A stretch of DNA of 64,000 nucleotides from Dromiciops gliroides (taxonomy: Eukaryota; Chordata; Mammalia; Microbiotheria; Microbiotheriidae): NCBI RefSeq assembly GCF_019393635.1, contig NC_057861.1:80669327-80733326 (forward strand), read 5' to 3'. A program made the translations under genes and the position numbers. Positions within the stretch are counted from its first letter, which is position 1; each line of letters opens with the position of its first letter. The notes below the pieces were generated by a model. It ran no database searches, was not told the DNA's origin, and saw only the letters and a list, made by a program, of their open reading frames with translations. This document shows positions 1-12,185 of the stretch, in pieces.

Positions 1-633
1 TACAAAATTTCAAAGTCATTGGCTTCCTTTGTGATCCTGTGTATGGCAGCATTTGCAATTAAAAACACTATTCCAAGAGGGATTGTACTGTTCATTGATT
101 TGACCTGGCTGCCAAAGACATCCATGACACACAAAATGCTCCTTCGGAATCCCTGATCTAATGCAAACATCTCAGGGCAAAAAAAACAAAGATGAAGGAG
201 AGAAAGGGACTTATTCAAGGGCAGATAGACATTAGGCCACCTCTTATATTCACCCCTACCCTGCCCCTACCCTGGGCAATGGGGAAGACCACAGAGGACT
301 TTTGTAAACCTTAAGGGATGGCCTAAGAGGAAGAACCACCTGGGGTTGGAGTCCAGAAATGGAGTTCAAATTCTGCCTTTGACTCTCACTAGTTCAGTGC
401 CTATGGCCTAGTCACATTTCCTCTTTGAGACTCATTCTTCATCTGTAAAATGGGCATAGTCATGCTGCCTACCCTACACTGGCATTATAAGTAAAGTATT
501 TTTAAACCTGAATAATCTCTAAAAATATAAACTTTTGTTGTGTTTTTAATGAGTAGTCTTTATGAATAATTATAAATCAAACTTTCCCTCTCCCTCCTGC
601 CCCTTTGGGATGCATCCCCAGATAGATACTCAC

Positions 634-1882
634 TATCCCAGGTGTTTAGGCAGTATCTTGTTTGGTTGTTACACTCTGTAGGCTTCAGGCAGTCGCCAAT
701 CCCCACACACTCATGACACTTCAAGGCCAGGACCATGGAGACTACCATGGGAGACAGACATATGAGTCAGTTACTGACAGTTCTTGGTAGAACAACCCAG
801 TGCAGAAAGAACAGGTTCCAGATTAGCTCAAATGCTAGGCTTAGAGTCTAGGTTCAAATTGGGCCTCTCCTGCTTAGTAGCTAGTTCATTTCATCTCTCA
901 GAGATCCAGTTTCCCAGTCTGTACAAAGGGGGATCACTAATACCTGAAACACCTCCCAAGGTTGTTGCTTGGCTCTCAACATGTAAGAACTGTAAAGTAC
1001 TATATGAGTGTGGGTTCTTACCTCGTAGGTGCTAACAGCTTCTTCTCAGGGAGTAAAACAAGGGAATATTTGTAAAGGATTTTGAAAACCTTACAATGCT
1101 TTAAAAAATTAGCTATCCTTAATCTTAGTTTATATCTTGGTCCCACCAGAGCTTAGCTCAGTGCCTTGAATATAATAGAAGTTTAATAAATACTTGAGGA
1201 ATTCAACTAATAAACTAGATTTAAATCTAAATTACAATATATTCAAAATAATTCAAAAAATTTAATGAAAAATTGATTTAGAAATTTGATAGAATTGAGT
1301 AGAAGGCTAATCATGGAGTCAGGAAAGAGCCAGGTCAAATGATTCCCATGAAACAGACTGGCTCTGGGAGCATGGACAAGGCATTGACCCTCTGTCCATA
1401 CCCCCACGTAGCTCTCTGAGACCCTCAGTCCTGGGCAAGGTGCCCTCTGGGACTTTCCACATCAGAACGTCCCCCAGGATAATGTAATGCTAGATACACA
1501 TCAGGAAAAAGAGTTTCTTCCAATTCTGACATTCCATGACAGAGCCTTCATTTTCAGTAGCACCTCAGTAAAGGGAATCTGAAAATCCTGGCACCATCTC
1601 TTGTGAGGGAGGCCATTTGCAAACTGTCAAGTGCTCACTATTGAAACAGGAGCTATTAATTTGGTGAACACTCAAGGAAACCACCTCCATGTTTAGGGCA
1701 GGGGCCAAGAGACCTTCGTGCCAATCCTGGCCTTCCTTCCCACTGGCTGAATGGCACAACTGCTTTCTGATGGGAACTCACCTCTCTCTCCAAGATATGC
1801 ACCATTCCCCCCACTTCCCACATCTCTTACCTTGGCCCAACAGCAGCAGTGGAAGCAAGAACTGGCAGGCTCCAGCTTTCAT
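634..1882 (-). CDS. LY6/uPAR-family gene, second copy, exons 1-2 only in window
   Basis: Exon 1 (1831-1882) and exon 2 (634-741) on the minus strand are base-for-base the same as those of the right-arm gene, so they encode the same signal peptide and first LU half (residues 1-53, five cysteines). Splice signals are intact. Intron 2 runs off the window start, so exon 3 is not visible and I cannot say whether the gene is whole. The two copies are divergently oriented, with their start codons about 28.6 kb apart. The identical promoter region suggests the same expression unless flanking elements differ. Confidence 0.82.
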
Positions 1883-1935
1883 CTTGATCACTGACTAACC
1901 TGGAGAGTGAGTGGAGGCTACCTAGCCATGGGCTG

Positions 1936-1943
1936 CTTTTATA
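1936..1943 (-). promoter_or_regulatory. TATA box of the left-arm LY6 copy
   Basis: Mirror image of the element at 30392-30399 with identical flanks and the same distance to the ATG. Confidence 0.62.
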
Positions 1944-2135
1944 CTCTATGGCCTGAGCTAGTCATCCTCTTCTGTCCCCTGAAGAAGCCTCCAGGTGAGG
2001 CTGACTCACAAGGCCACCTGGCAATACTCTTCCGACTTCCTTAGTAACTCTCCATCTCTGATTCTCTCCTTAGGTGTGGTGAGGCCAGAGGTCAGGGAAG
2101 TCACCCAGCTGAGAGTGACAGGCTCATCCACTCTC

Positions 2136-2294
2136 TTTTTTTTGTGTGTGTGGGGGTGGGGGGGCAATGGGGGTTAAGTGACTTGCCCAGGGTCACACAG
2201 CTAGTAAGTGTCAAGTGTCTGAGGCCAGATTTGAACTCAGGTACTCCTGAATCCAAGGCTGGTGCTCTATCCACTGCGCCACCTAGCTGCCCCC
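2136..2294 (-). mobile_element. Short CORE-SINE upstream of LY6 (left arm)
   Basis: Complete copy with GT-rich tail, bounded by the 11-bp duplication CATCCACTCTC (2125-2135 and 2295-2305). It sits about 190 bp upstream of the TATA box, so it may lie within the proximal promoter region. Confidence 0.88.
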
Positions 2295-3413
2295 CATCCA
2301 CTCTCAAATTGGGAAAATTCCTACACTAAACAATGAGTTACAACACTACATATATTGTAATCAAAGTGCTTCCATTATCAGACATTATCATAGGAATAGT
2401 TGACAAGAACAAAGTACTCAAAAACTTGTGTTTACTTGCCTTTTTCTTCCAATTCCTTGAACATTATAATGACCAAATGAGGATCACCAGGAAGAAAGTT
2501 TCAAAAGCCATAAGGTCTTTCTTGTTCTCCCCTTCTCCATTTATAATAATCATGACAACAATCTGTATTACAGCATTTGTGACACCTGTTCTTTTCTCAG
2601 GAAGTACTTCACACACTCTCTGTCTTAATCTTTCATGTCTTCTTGATCAGGAACCATAAGATTTGGACTCTGTTCTATTTCCAGTAAAGAGCTAATAAGG
2701 CCTTTGCAATGATCATCAGCAAATACTTTGGATTGTTTAACCAAGGAAATAGCAGTTATCAGTGTCTCACCGCCACTCCCAAAATCACCACGTCAGACAC
2801 AGCTCTGGAGATCACCATGTTTCTATTCACAGTTTCTTCAAACTCTGCTTCACTTGATGGACTTCTTGTAGATTGCATTTCTCCTCCAGGAGGCCCAGTG
2901 TCACCCCTATTATATTGGGGAGTTCAGCCATATGGGTCTCTGGGTGGTAGAGTCTGGCTGTCTGATCTTAGCATGTCCAGGTTGGGGGGAGATGAAGCTG
3001 GGTTCACTTGTATAGAGGGTGGGGGGCACCTAACATTGGTCCAGGAAGAGATAGAGGGAAGGAAGTGGTCCCATAGGGCCAGGTGGACAAGGCGTAAAAG
3101 GGCCTAGAGGCAGAAGTGGTCCCTGCTATGGAGGTGGAAAACCAGGAAGAAGGGGACCCATTGGAGGTTTCCCAAAAGTCTTTCCTGGTAGAGGAACTCA
3201 GCTAGTGATGGAGGTAGAACTTTATCAGGCGGTAGAGGGACTGCTGGGCCAGGAGGTCATGGAGAACCTAAGGGTGAACGTGATAATGTTCATCCAAATG
3301 GGAAAAGTGGGGAGTATCTTTGATGGTCCAAGTGGTCCAGAATATGTGTCCTCACGTGGAACAGTCCCTAGAAAACAACCCCATCCTCTACCACCTTCTA
3401 AAAGTGTTACATG

Positions 3414-4277
3414 TGTCGCGAAAATTTCGAAGTCTGCTGAAGAAAATAACAGCAAAGTCTCCAAGCTGAATAAAATAGGTTTATTGAGAGAGGGCCTATC
3501 TCACAATAAAGCCAGTCAGTCAGGGGTAGGACATGAAAGACCCTGAGCAGTGTCACTCAGCTGCTTTTATACCCCAACATGGCTGTAAAGTATTTATACC
3601 ATAGTATTTTCAATTTTTAATTTAATTTTTTTTGGTGAGGCAATTGGGGTTAAGTAACTTGCCCAGGGTCACACAGCTAGTGAGTGTTAAGTGCCTGAAG
3701 CCAAATTTGAACTTAGGTCCTCCTGAATCCAGGGCCAGTGCTCTATCCACTGCACCACCTAGCTGCCCCCTATCATACTATTTTTAGGCCCATAAAACAT
3801 GGACACAGGTTGATCATCCAGACTTCTTCTCAATTTGTCATCCATATCCATATACATGAAGGACCGTAGGTTGATCAGCCAAACTTCCTATTAGCCACTT
3901 GCTTGCTATTAGCCACTTTAGCCACTGGATGATCACTAAAGTTGCCAACTGGAATTGCTGAACACCTAATACTATGATGGAAAGGATGAGAAGCTAGGGA
4001 TGCTGGCTAGAGATGGTTTCTAGCAAGACTTGGTGATAATTTGACATTGGCTAATCAGAAGAGCATTGCTAACCAGAATCAGAATAGCATTGCTAATCAT
4101 AGGGGATTAGAGTTAGCTCTACTGGTATCTGTTTTACCTAATATTGACTTAATTTACTAATAAAATAAAATATCTAACTATAGTAAACCACAATTGTTAG
4201 TTGATATACTGATTATTGCCATAATTAAAGATCTTTAAATCTCTTATAACTAAGTGGTGGAGGAAACCTCACTCACA
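3414..4277 (-). mobile_element. Solo LTR, ERV1 type, left arm
   Basis: Mirror image of the LTR at 28058-28921, with the same CATG duplications (3410-3413 and 4278-4281) and the same nested SINE. Confidence 0.8.
3626..3770 (-). mobile_element. Short CORE-SINE nested in the LTR (left arm)
   Basis: Mirror of the SINE at 28565-28709. Confidence 0.85.
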
Positions 4278-5250
4278 CATGTGAACTGCCTCCTGAAGGA
4301 CCAGGAGTCAGACAGTTGTCCTAAATAGTTTTCCTCGACTTCATTTCAAATTGACTCAAGGACTGCTTATTAAAAGGACTCACAAGAGGATTCCAACCAT
4401 GTAGTTCTCTCTTAAGCAACAGATCCATTCATTTTTTGAGCATGTTTCAGATCCAATGCCAACAAGGGCAAGCTCCTTTAACTGACCATTAAGACAGTCT
4501 TCAAAAAACTCAGTCTCCAAAATATCATTTACTCCCATTTACTGCCTCTGTTAAATCTTCATCAGTTGTGCACCATGTAAGATTTCCAATGCACCATGCA
4601 GTTCTCTTTCCATTGTATTTATAGACAATATTAGGGGCTGATCCTTTAATCAAGTCATCACCAACAGATGATGGAAGAGCATCCATGTAATCAGGGTCCT
4701 TAGGCCCTCTCCATTATGTGCAGATGGAGAGATGACACTGATCATTTTATTAATAGAGTAACTACCAGACAACAAAAGACCTTAAGCTTTTACCAACCAC
4801 GTTTTCTTTCTTGATATGACTAGAAAAGTTCTCTGGAGGAGAGAGTGAGGCTGAAAACTTTGTGCAGCTCTGACCCACTCATATCCACTTCAAGCCCAAG
4901 TCAAGACATCACCTTCTTGAAGTCATAGGTGTTTTTCAAGAGCTTAAGGCAGACAACAACAATAACATCAGATCTGCAAGAAGTCTCTACAGAGAAAGAA
5001 GGACTTCCTGAGCAAGTGCAGTGAATTAAACTGTGTCACACATATTTCATAAATATGGGCTTCACTACAATTATGGTGGGCTTAGTTGAGGTTTACTCCT
5101 CCCAAGAAGTCTGTATTAGTGGGAAGAAGTGAAGTAGGTTCTGAGTACATTTTGTATTAATTGTCTTTACCATGTTAGAAGACAGTCATAGTCACTACCC
5201 TCTGGGGATGGATTCTGCCAATTTGTGCAGAAATTGGGGACTGCTGCCAT

Positions 5251-5316
5251 TCTTCTTCTTCTTCTTCTTCTTCTTCTTCTTCTTCTTCTTCTTCTTCTTC
5301 TTCTTCTTCTTCTTCT
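5251..5316 (+). repeat. (CTT)n microsatellite, left arm
   Basis: About 22 perfect CTT units, against about 18 in the right arm. It is the only arm difference I noticed. Confidence 0.95.
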
Positions 5317-5764
5317 CTTCCTCCTCCTCCTTTCCCTCTAACTGTTCCTACTACTACTGCTGCTGCTACTTCTCCTAATTCATTTAATTCTTCTTTTTCT
5401 TCTATTTCTTCTTCTCTAAAAAAAGTATTATCAGTATGACAAATGGCAGCATGGTATATTATGTGCTACAGGGAACCTGTTAAATAGTTGGCACATAATA
5501 AATATTTATGGATTGATTGGAATGGATAGGATAATGAACTTGGATTCAGGAAGACTTGGATTTAAATACTACCTCAGATACTTATTAGTTGTGGGACAAT
5601 GAACAAAACACTTATCATTTATCTACCTCTGTTTCTTCATCTGTAAAATGAAGGTGTTGAACTCAATAGTGTCTAAGGAGCATTCCCTATCTAAAATCTG
5701 TGATCTATGTCTTCTCTTAGGAACCTCTATAAACTTCAAATGAGATCAATTATCACTACTGTAT

Positions 5765-5897
5765 TTTTTTCAGAGCAATGAGGGTTATGTGACTTGCCCA
5801 AGGTCACAATTGTCAAGGGTCTGAGGTTTGATGTGAACTCAGGCCCTCCAGAATCTGGTGCCAGTGCTTTATCCACTGTGCCACCTAGCTGCCTCCT
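5765..5897 (-). mobile_element. Degenerate short CORE-SINE (left arm)
   Basis: Same family as the others, with a small internal deletion and more substitutions, so it is an older insertion. Confidence 0.75.
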
Positions 5898-8389
5898 AGG
5901 CTGGATCATTTTAATATTTATCCAAAAGAGGCAAAGAATTCATTCAAATTTCTCCCTCTTTTAAGGAAAAATAAAAAATTTAAACTAGTCAGGAATGAAG
6001 GGCACAGTTATTGGTCATGGAATAGCATAAAATTACCTGGTACATTTGGAGATTGCAAAAGTTCACTTTAGCCTCATTAGCACCATGAGCTAGTCCTCAG
6101 TTAACCAGCCACAGATGCAGAATAAACACAAGAAACATAACTTTGGCTAACAGAGATGTAAAAACAGTTATATGAAAACCTTCACAATTTATCAGTACAA
6201 AGAGGACTTTAGGATGCACCATCAGGAAATATTGTGGTCAACTCTTGGTCCCCAAATAGTTTTCTTTAGTGTATAACAATTCTTGGTGACTGTTACCCTC
6301 TTTCTAAATGGCATTTGGGGACAGGAGGTTTTTTAAACAAAATATGAGCCAAGATAATTGCCAAAATACTCATGAGGAGCAAGAGTAGTAGCTAATTTTT
6401 CTCCTGGGCAACATTCTCTTTACTCAGCTAAATCCTAACCATCCTGTCATAATGAAAGTGGCCTTAGAGATTCTTTTGTGTGTATTTCTCACTGCTCCCC
6501 ACCCCCTTCCTGAGCTGTTTTTCAACCCAGAAAACTGAGGTCTATAGTGGGTAATTGACTCAAGGCCACATGGCCAATCCATTGCATAGCTATCCCTCCT
6601 GGGCAAGTCCCATCTCAGAGTTTGTTTTGTCACCTGTAAAAAGAGGATAATAATACTTTTACGACTTACTTCAGTGTCACTGTGAAGACAATAACTGTAC
6701 AAGCCCCTAAGGGCTATAGAAATGAAACCTCAGTAATGATGAATCACTTCCTCTGACCCCAAGACACTATTTGGCACTTGCTCATTTGGTAATTAGAGAA
6801 TGCTTGTTGACATGCTCTGCTAATTACCTCTCATATTGTTATGCCTCATATCAACTAAACTTTAAGCTTCTCCAGTTGGAGAGCAAGATCTTGTCCTTTT
6901 TTTTCTATTCTGCCCTAAGTATCTTACATGAAACTAGCATTCAACAAGCATTTGGTACTTAGAACATAGTGGAATAAATAATGGATTAGTTCCAGGAAGG
7001 CATCTCTTGGGAGATGATTTGAAGGCTTATTGTCCTTCCTTGAAGTCAGAAGCCACCTATTACAGAAATCCCATTCCAATGCTCCAACCAGTTTCTAGGA
7101 ATCAACAAGAACATTAGATAAAATGAATGATTTGTACAAGAAAACACCAAGCTTCTCTCTAGCATTCCAGTATCTTAGGACAGGGAGAAGAAAATGTCTG
7201 TAATTTCACTGGGCCAGGGAACTCCTCCACTCTCTATCAGTACAGGTCAGCACCTTCCCTACAACATAGAGCTTTAGGGAGTTCCCAAGAACACTGAGAG
7301 AGGTATGTCTAAGGCCACAACAAGAATGTGTCAGAGGCAGAATGGGAAGCCAGGTCTTCTGCCTTCAAGGCCATCTCTTCATCTAGCCCTTGGTAAACCT
7401 TACAACCCAATGTAAATCTGATTGCTATTCTTGTTCTCTAAGAGCTCTCCAAATTCTAACATTTTATGATCTCTCATAGAAGGACTGTTCATAGCACCCC
7501 CAGGAAGCAGAACTGCAAGGATGTTGCTATAACAACACATTTGCTTTTCACAAAGAACATAAAAAAGCAACATTGGCCAACTTGGAAGAGGAGACATGTA
7601 GCTCTTCCCTCAAGCCTATTAGCTTGTCATCCATGCATCTAAGTTGCCCTTTGGTCTTCTTAAGAAAGAACAGCTCTGGGTGGGGGCTCTTTCCAGACTT
7701 GCTGACTCTGTTTTCCCTTTATTCTAGCACTTCCTTGGCTTCTTCATCCCAGTCTATCTTGATGAGAGTCACAATTATGCCACATGATTGTAAATGTCCA
7801 TGCTAGGAACCTCAGCCCCCTGATTCTGTGCCTGAGACTTTCTACAAGGACATTAGGTAAAATGAATGGTTTACAAAAGATAACCTTCAAGCTCCCCTCC
7901 AGCTCACCAGTATCTCCAAAGAAAGAAACAAAGAAAGAAAGAGAAAGAGAGTGGAAGGAAGGAAGAAAGAAACAAAGAATGGTTCTTTGTGGGGTCTCTT
8001 TCTAGACTTATTGACTGTTTTCCATTCATTCTAGCAGCTTCCTGGCTTGTCCTTCCTAATCTGTCTTGAGGAGAGTCACATCCATGCCACATAAATGTAA
8101 AATTTCCAAACATTCTGGCATTGCAAAAGGACAAGCTGCTGAGGGCATCTTCAATCTGATTGCACTTAAAGAGTATGATAATGGGCACAACAGGGACAGA
8201 AATGACATCAGAGTTCTATGTTCTCATTGTCATTATAGATCTGGGTGAAGGCCCTGCCCTGGGGTCCTCCAGGACCAGTATAATTGATCTTCCATGGGAC
8301 AGCCTCTCAGGATACTTAAAAAGAGAGAAATCTTCCCACTTCCATCTCTATCCATGTTTTTCTAAAATCAACAAACTCATCATTCTTTT

Positions 8390-8815
8390 TTTAATATAAT
8401 ACACATGTTTATTTATAGTCTTGGGTTCCAATCTTTATCCCTACTTCCCTCCCTCCCCTCCCCTCTCCCTGAGGCAGTAAGCAATCAGATATTGGTTATA
8501 TATGTATGATTATGTAAAACATTAACATATTTGTCATTTTGTACAAGAAAACTGTATTAAAAGAAAAAAATAAAAGAAAGTGAAAAATAGCATGCTTCAG
8601 TCTGTTCCTTCAATATCAGTTCTTTCTTTGGAGGTGGAGAGTATGTTTCATCAATAGTCCTTTGGGATTGTCTTGGATCATCATATTGGGTTTTTTATTT
8701 TTATTTTTTAATCATAAAAGTATTTTATTATTTTCCAGTTATAGCAGTTTAATAGCTCTTTGGGCATAATTCCAGATTGTACTCCAATTCATCTTAATTC
8801 TAGGGTCTTCCCTTT
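8390..8815 (-). mobile_element. L1 3' end (left arm)
   Basis: Minus-strand L1 3' UTR with a polyadenylation-like A/T end and the conserved segment before it (reads PKSY-like ORF2 end 'cccaaagagctattaaactgc' in sense). Severely 5'-truncated. It replaces the segment that in unit B holds the LY6 exon 3 region (38240-40190). Confidence 0.7.
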
Positions 8816-9944
8816 ATTGATTTTTTTTCCAATTTTTCCTCTAACATTTTTGTACATAGTTGTTGACATGTTGTATCTCCACTTATCTCCCTGAGGGCAG
8901 GAACTATCTTCTGCTTTTCTTAGTATTCCCAGTGTTTATCAGTGTCCAGTACATAGTGGGTGCTTAATAAATGTTAACTGACTGGTTTATTGACTCTTCT
9001 CCAGGCAAAAATCTCCATTTCTTCCAGCTGAACTCACTAAGACCTGATCTCCAATCCTCTCACCAATCTGATCTCCCTCCTCCTCAGGATTAACTCTAGC
9101 CTGACAATGTTCTTCCTCAAACATGGTACCCAGAAATACAACAAAGCATAAGTTATCTGGCCACAGAACAATCCAACAAGAATAGCCCTATGTCATTTAG
9201 GACACTGAATCTCTTTTTTTAAAATACAGTTTGATTGACAAAATAGATTTTGTTTTGTTTTGTTTTTTAATGTTGCCTGAATTTCCCCTAGATCCCTCTT
9301 CCTGCTCCCTTCCCTATAGAATCCCTGATAACAAAGCCATCCCTGATAACAAAGAAATTTTTTGAAGAAAAAAAGAGGAAGAAAAGAAAATTCAGTAAAA
9401 ATATAAAATTACTCCATGTCTCTTACTACAGCCTAAGATCATAGTCATATTTTTGGCTCCCATGGTGTACTACCCATGGCACTAACTCAATGTATAACTT
9501 TGAATGAGTCACTCTACCTCTGTGGACGTCAGTTCCCTTTTCTGCCAAATAAGGGTGCTCCCTTTCTGTTCACAGTCTATATTCAAAATCTCTTCATACT
9601 CTAATATTTCTAGGTTCTAGAGTCTTTTCCCTTTCTGTGAAATCATGGAAAAATGCTCAGTTTGGAGACAACATCTCCGCTTCTGCTACTTAGTACCTGT
9701 GTAACTTTGGACAAGGTCATGGCCTCAGTTTTCTCAGATGTCAGATGAGAGGCATGATGTCATAGCAGGTAGAAAAACAATCCTGGAGCAAGGAAGACAT
9801 GGGTTCAACATCCATCTCCAATGTACTGGCTGGATGACCATGGGCAGCTAGCTTTACCTCTTAGTGCCCTGAGTACCTCTCTAAGACTAAATTTTAGAGG
9901 GGATAATCTGCACTGATAAAGGGAGTTCTTTACCAGGAGCTCCC
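8816..9944. other. Non-coding unit DNA, left arm
   Basis: No gene. Matches 22403-23531 exactly in reverse and 37240-38240 of unit B approximately. Includes a low-complexity L1/L2-like segment at 9215-9420. Confidence 0.7.
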
Positions 9945-10198
9945 TGTTGTGTTGTTTTAATCATGTCCAACTCTTCATGACTTCATTTGGGTGTTTTTCT
10001 AGCAAAGATACTGAAGTGGCTCTCCATTTCCTTCTCTGGTTCATTTTACAGATGAGGAACTGAGGCAAATAGGATTAAGTGACTTTTCTAAGGTCACAAC
10101 GCTAGTAAGTGTCTAAGGCCAGATTTGAACTCATGAAGATGAATCTTCCTGATTCCAAGCCCAATGCTCTATTCACTTTACCACCTACCTACCCTAGG
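9945..10198 (-). mobile_element. CORE-SINE with Bov-B/RTE-like tail (left arm)
   Basis: MIR-type head joined to a 3' part with the ATGTCCAACTCTTCATGAC motif (reverse strand), typical of SINEs moved by RTE-clade LINEs; resembles marsupial Mar1 by memory. Mirror copy at 22149-22402. Confidence 0.72.
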
Positions 10199-10332
10199 AG
10201 CTCCCTAGATCAATGAGATCCCAGAGTCAGTAAAAAAGAAATAGGAAGGAATAAATTATCTCTAAGGCTACATCCAGAGTGGGACCCTCCAGTGTGGTAC
10301 AAAGACTGGAGATTAAATTATCAAAGAGGAAT

Positions 10333-10482
10333 CCAAAGAACAGCTAGGTGGCGCAATGGATAGAGCACTGGCCCTGGAGTCAGGAGGACCTGAGTTCAAA
10401 TCCGACCTCAGACACTTGACACTATCTGTATGACCCTGGGCAAGTCACTTAACCCCAATTGCCTCACACACACACACACAAA
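10333..10482 (+). mobile_element. CORE-SINE containing the inner edge of the left arm
   Basis: An intact insertion: CAAAGAGGAAT occurs on both sides (10322-10332 and 10483-10493) and the tail is a CA run. Arm identity ends at 10386, inside this SINE. Unit B has the unoccupied site at about 36500, in reverse orientation. Confidence 0.88.
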
Positions 10483-10734
10483 CAAAGAGGAATGCAGATG
10501 AAATCTTAACCTCAGTGGCCAAATATACCTTCATATGTCAACTCTCAAAGAGTCTTGGGTCCTCCTCTATTCACTGGTGACTCTCTCCCAGGGACTACCA
10601 TCCTAAAAGTATAGAATTTGGGGGTGACTTTAGTAAGAAGCAATTTAATCAGCATAAATGTTAAGTCCTATGTTTGGGTTTAAAGAATCAATATCATAAA
10701 TTCAAGATAAGAGATGTATGATGAGATAGCATTT

Positions 10735-11960
10735 TCTTTTTTAATTTATTATTTCTTTATTTTTAACATTCTATTCTTTCTAAATTTTGAGTTCCAAATT
10801 CTTTCCCTCCCTCTCACCACTTTTCTACCCACTGAGAAGTAAAGAAAAATGTTATCAATTAATTAAACATGAAATCACGCAAAAATATTTTCATATTAGA
10901 CATATTACAACCCAAAAAAGCAAATAAATAAATAAAGCCAAAAATTATATGTCAATTTGTACTCAGAGTTCTTCAGTTCTATCTCTGGAGATGGATAGCA
11001 TTTTTTCATCATGATTGATTTGGAATGCTCTCAGATCATTGGATTAATCACAGTTGGTCATCATTACAACATCATCATGCCATTACGACATCATCACAAT
11101 TGCTGTTATCAGGCACAGTGATCTTCACAGTTCCTCTCACTTCTTTTGCCATGTATTTTTTTTCTGAAACTACCCCCTCATCATTTTTATAACACAATAG
11201 TATTCTATCACAATATATGCCATAATTTGTTCAATGATTCCCCAATTGGTGAGCATACCCTCAATTTCCAATTCTTTGCCACCACAAAAAGAGCTGCTAT
11301 AAATATTTTTGTATGTATAGGTCTTTTCCCCTTTTCTTTGATCTCTTTCAGTTACAGATCTAATAGCAGCGTGGCTGGGTCAAAGGACATGAAGTTTTAT
11401 AGACCTTTGGGCATAGTTCCAAATTGATCTCCAGAAAGGTTGGATCAGTTCATAAGTTCACCAACAGTTACTAGTGTACCTATTTTTCCCCATCCCCTCC
11501 AGCATTTGTCATTTCTGAGAAGTATGGGCTGTTACATCAGAGCTGTTTTAATTTGTATTTCCCCAATCCATAGTGATATAGTACATTTTTTTCATATGAC
11601 TATAAATAGTCTTGTTTTCTATTTTTGAAAACTGCCTGTTCATAACCTTTAACCATTTATCAATTGAGAAATGGCTCATATTTTTATAAATTTAACTCAG
11701 TCAAAATGCTAACTGACTGGTTGATTGACTCTTCTCTTCTCCCTATATGTTTGAGAAATAAGGCCTTTATCAGATAAACTTCCTGTAAACATTTTTATAT
11801 TACTTCATTGTTTAGCATACCTTTTAGCAAAATGTAGTCTGGTTATCTCCTTTAATTAAGTGTAATTTTGCTTTTGGTTTCTCTGAGATCATGATTGCTA
11901 CCCTTGCCTTTTTTACTTCAACTGAAGTATCATAGATTCTGCTCTAGTACTTTAGTTTAG
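10735..11960 (-). mobile_element. 5'-truncated L1 (ORF2 end plus 3' UTR)
   Basis: Minus-strand L1. The segment 11220-11330 encodes, on the reverse strand, the conserved ORF2 C-terminal motif around AALFVVAKNWKL / SPIGEW in decayed form. Many stops. Confidence 0.78.
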
Positions 11961-12185
11961 CAAGATAGAATTTTCTGAAGAAAAGATGTGGAAGTTGTCA
12001 TGAACTGTAAGCTCAACAGAAGCCTGAGAGGTGTGATGTGGCAGCCAAAGAAAGCTGTCATGTAGGCTGAATTCATAGAGACATGGTTTCTTTATTCTGT
12101 CATGGTCAGACCATCTGTAGCATTAGGTTTAGTTTGGAGCATGACAATCTAGGGAGGACATTAGAAAGCAAAAGAGCATACTAAA

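Larger units (their letters stand above)
2465..4815 (-). pseudogene. CPSF6: CPSF6 processed pseudogene (left arm)
   Basis: Mirror copy of the right-arm CPSF6 retropseudogene, with the same LTR and SINE inside it. No difference from the right copy was noticed. It lies upstream of the left LY6 gene in the same transcriptional direction, as its twin does on the right. Confidence 0.87.
4816..8166. other. Non-coding LY6-unit DNA, left arm
   Basis: No gene found. The block is shared, inverted, with 24181-27519 and at about 90 percent with 40290-43200 in unit B; part of it recurs at 49830-50600 in unit C. It contains an RTE-type 3' fragment (about 4815-4990), a MIR-like piece around 5520-5700, the CTT run and a SINE. 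A stretch near 7600-7810 is repeated in diverged form at 7990-8160 with the same orientation, so the unit has an internal tandem duplication. Confidence 0.75.
1..10386 (+). repeat. Left arm of a 10.4-kb inverted repeat (palindrome)
   Basis: This stretch is the reverse complement of 21961-32334. Position pairs sum to 32335 in the outer half and to 32347 inside the trinucleotide tract near 5251-5316, so I see one net 12-bp indel. Every segment I compared, including LY6 exons, CPSF6 pseudogene, LTR and SINEs, was otherwise identical. Base 1 already lies inside the arm, so the arm continues outside the window. The inner edge falls inside a SINE. Past that SINE (10494-10700) the sequence is still homologous, in inverted orientation, to 36260-36490 of unit B, so this arm keeps the longer ancestral context. 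Confidence 0.97.

Noticed and set aside
2880-3420. Collagen-like Gly-X-Y frames (for example GPGGQGVKGPRGRSGP and GHGEPKGERDN)
   Set aside because: They are the antisense of the Pro/Gly-rich middle of the CPSF6 pseudogene. Flanking sense-strand pieces match CPSF6 in order, so no collagen gene is present.
5172-5378. Open frame with a long phenylalanine run
   Set aside because: It is only a (CTT)n microsatellite read in one frame.
10341-10440. tRNA gene candidates from tRNA-like A and B boxes
   Set aside because: The boxes belong to the SINE heads throughout the window; none has a foldable acceptor stem in a non-SINE context.
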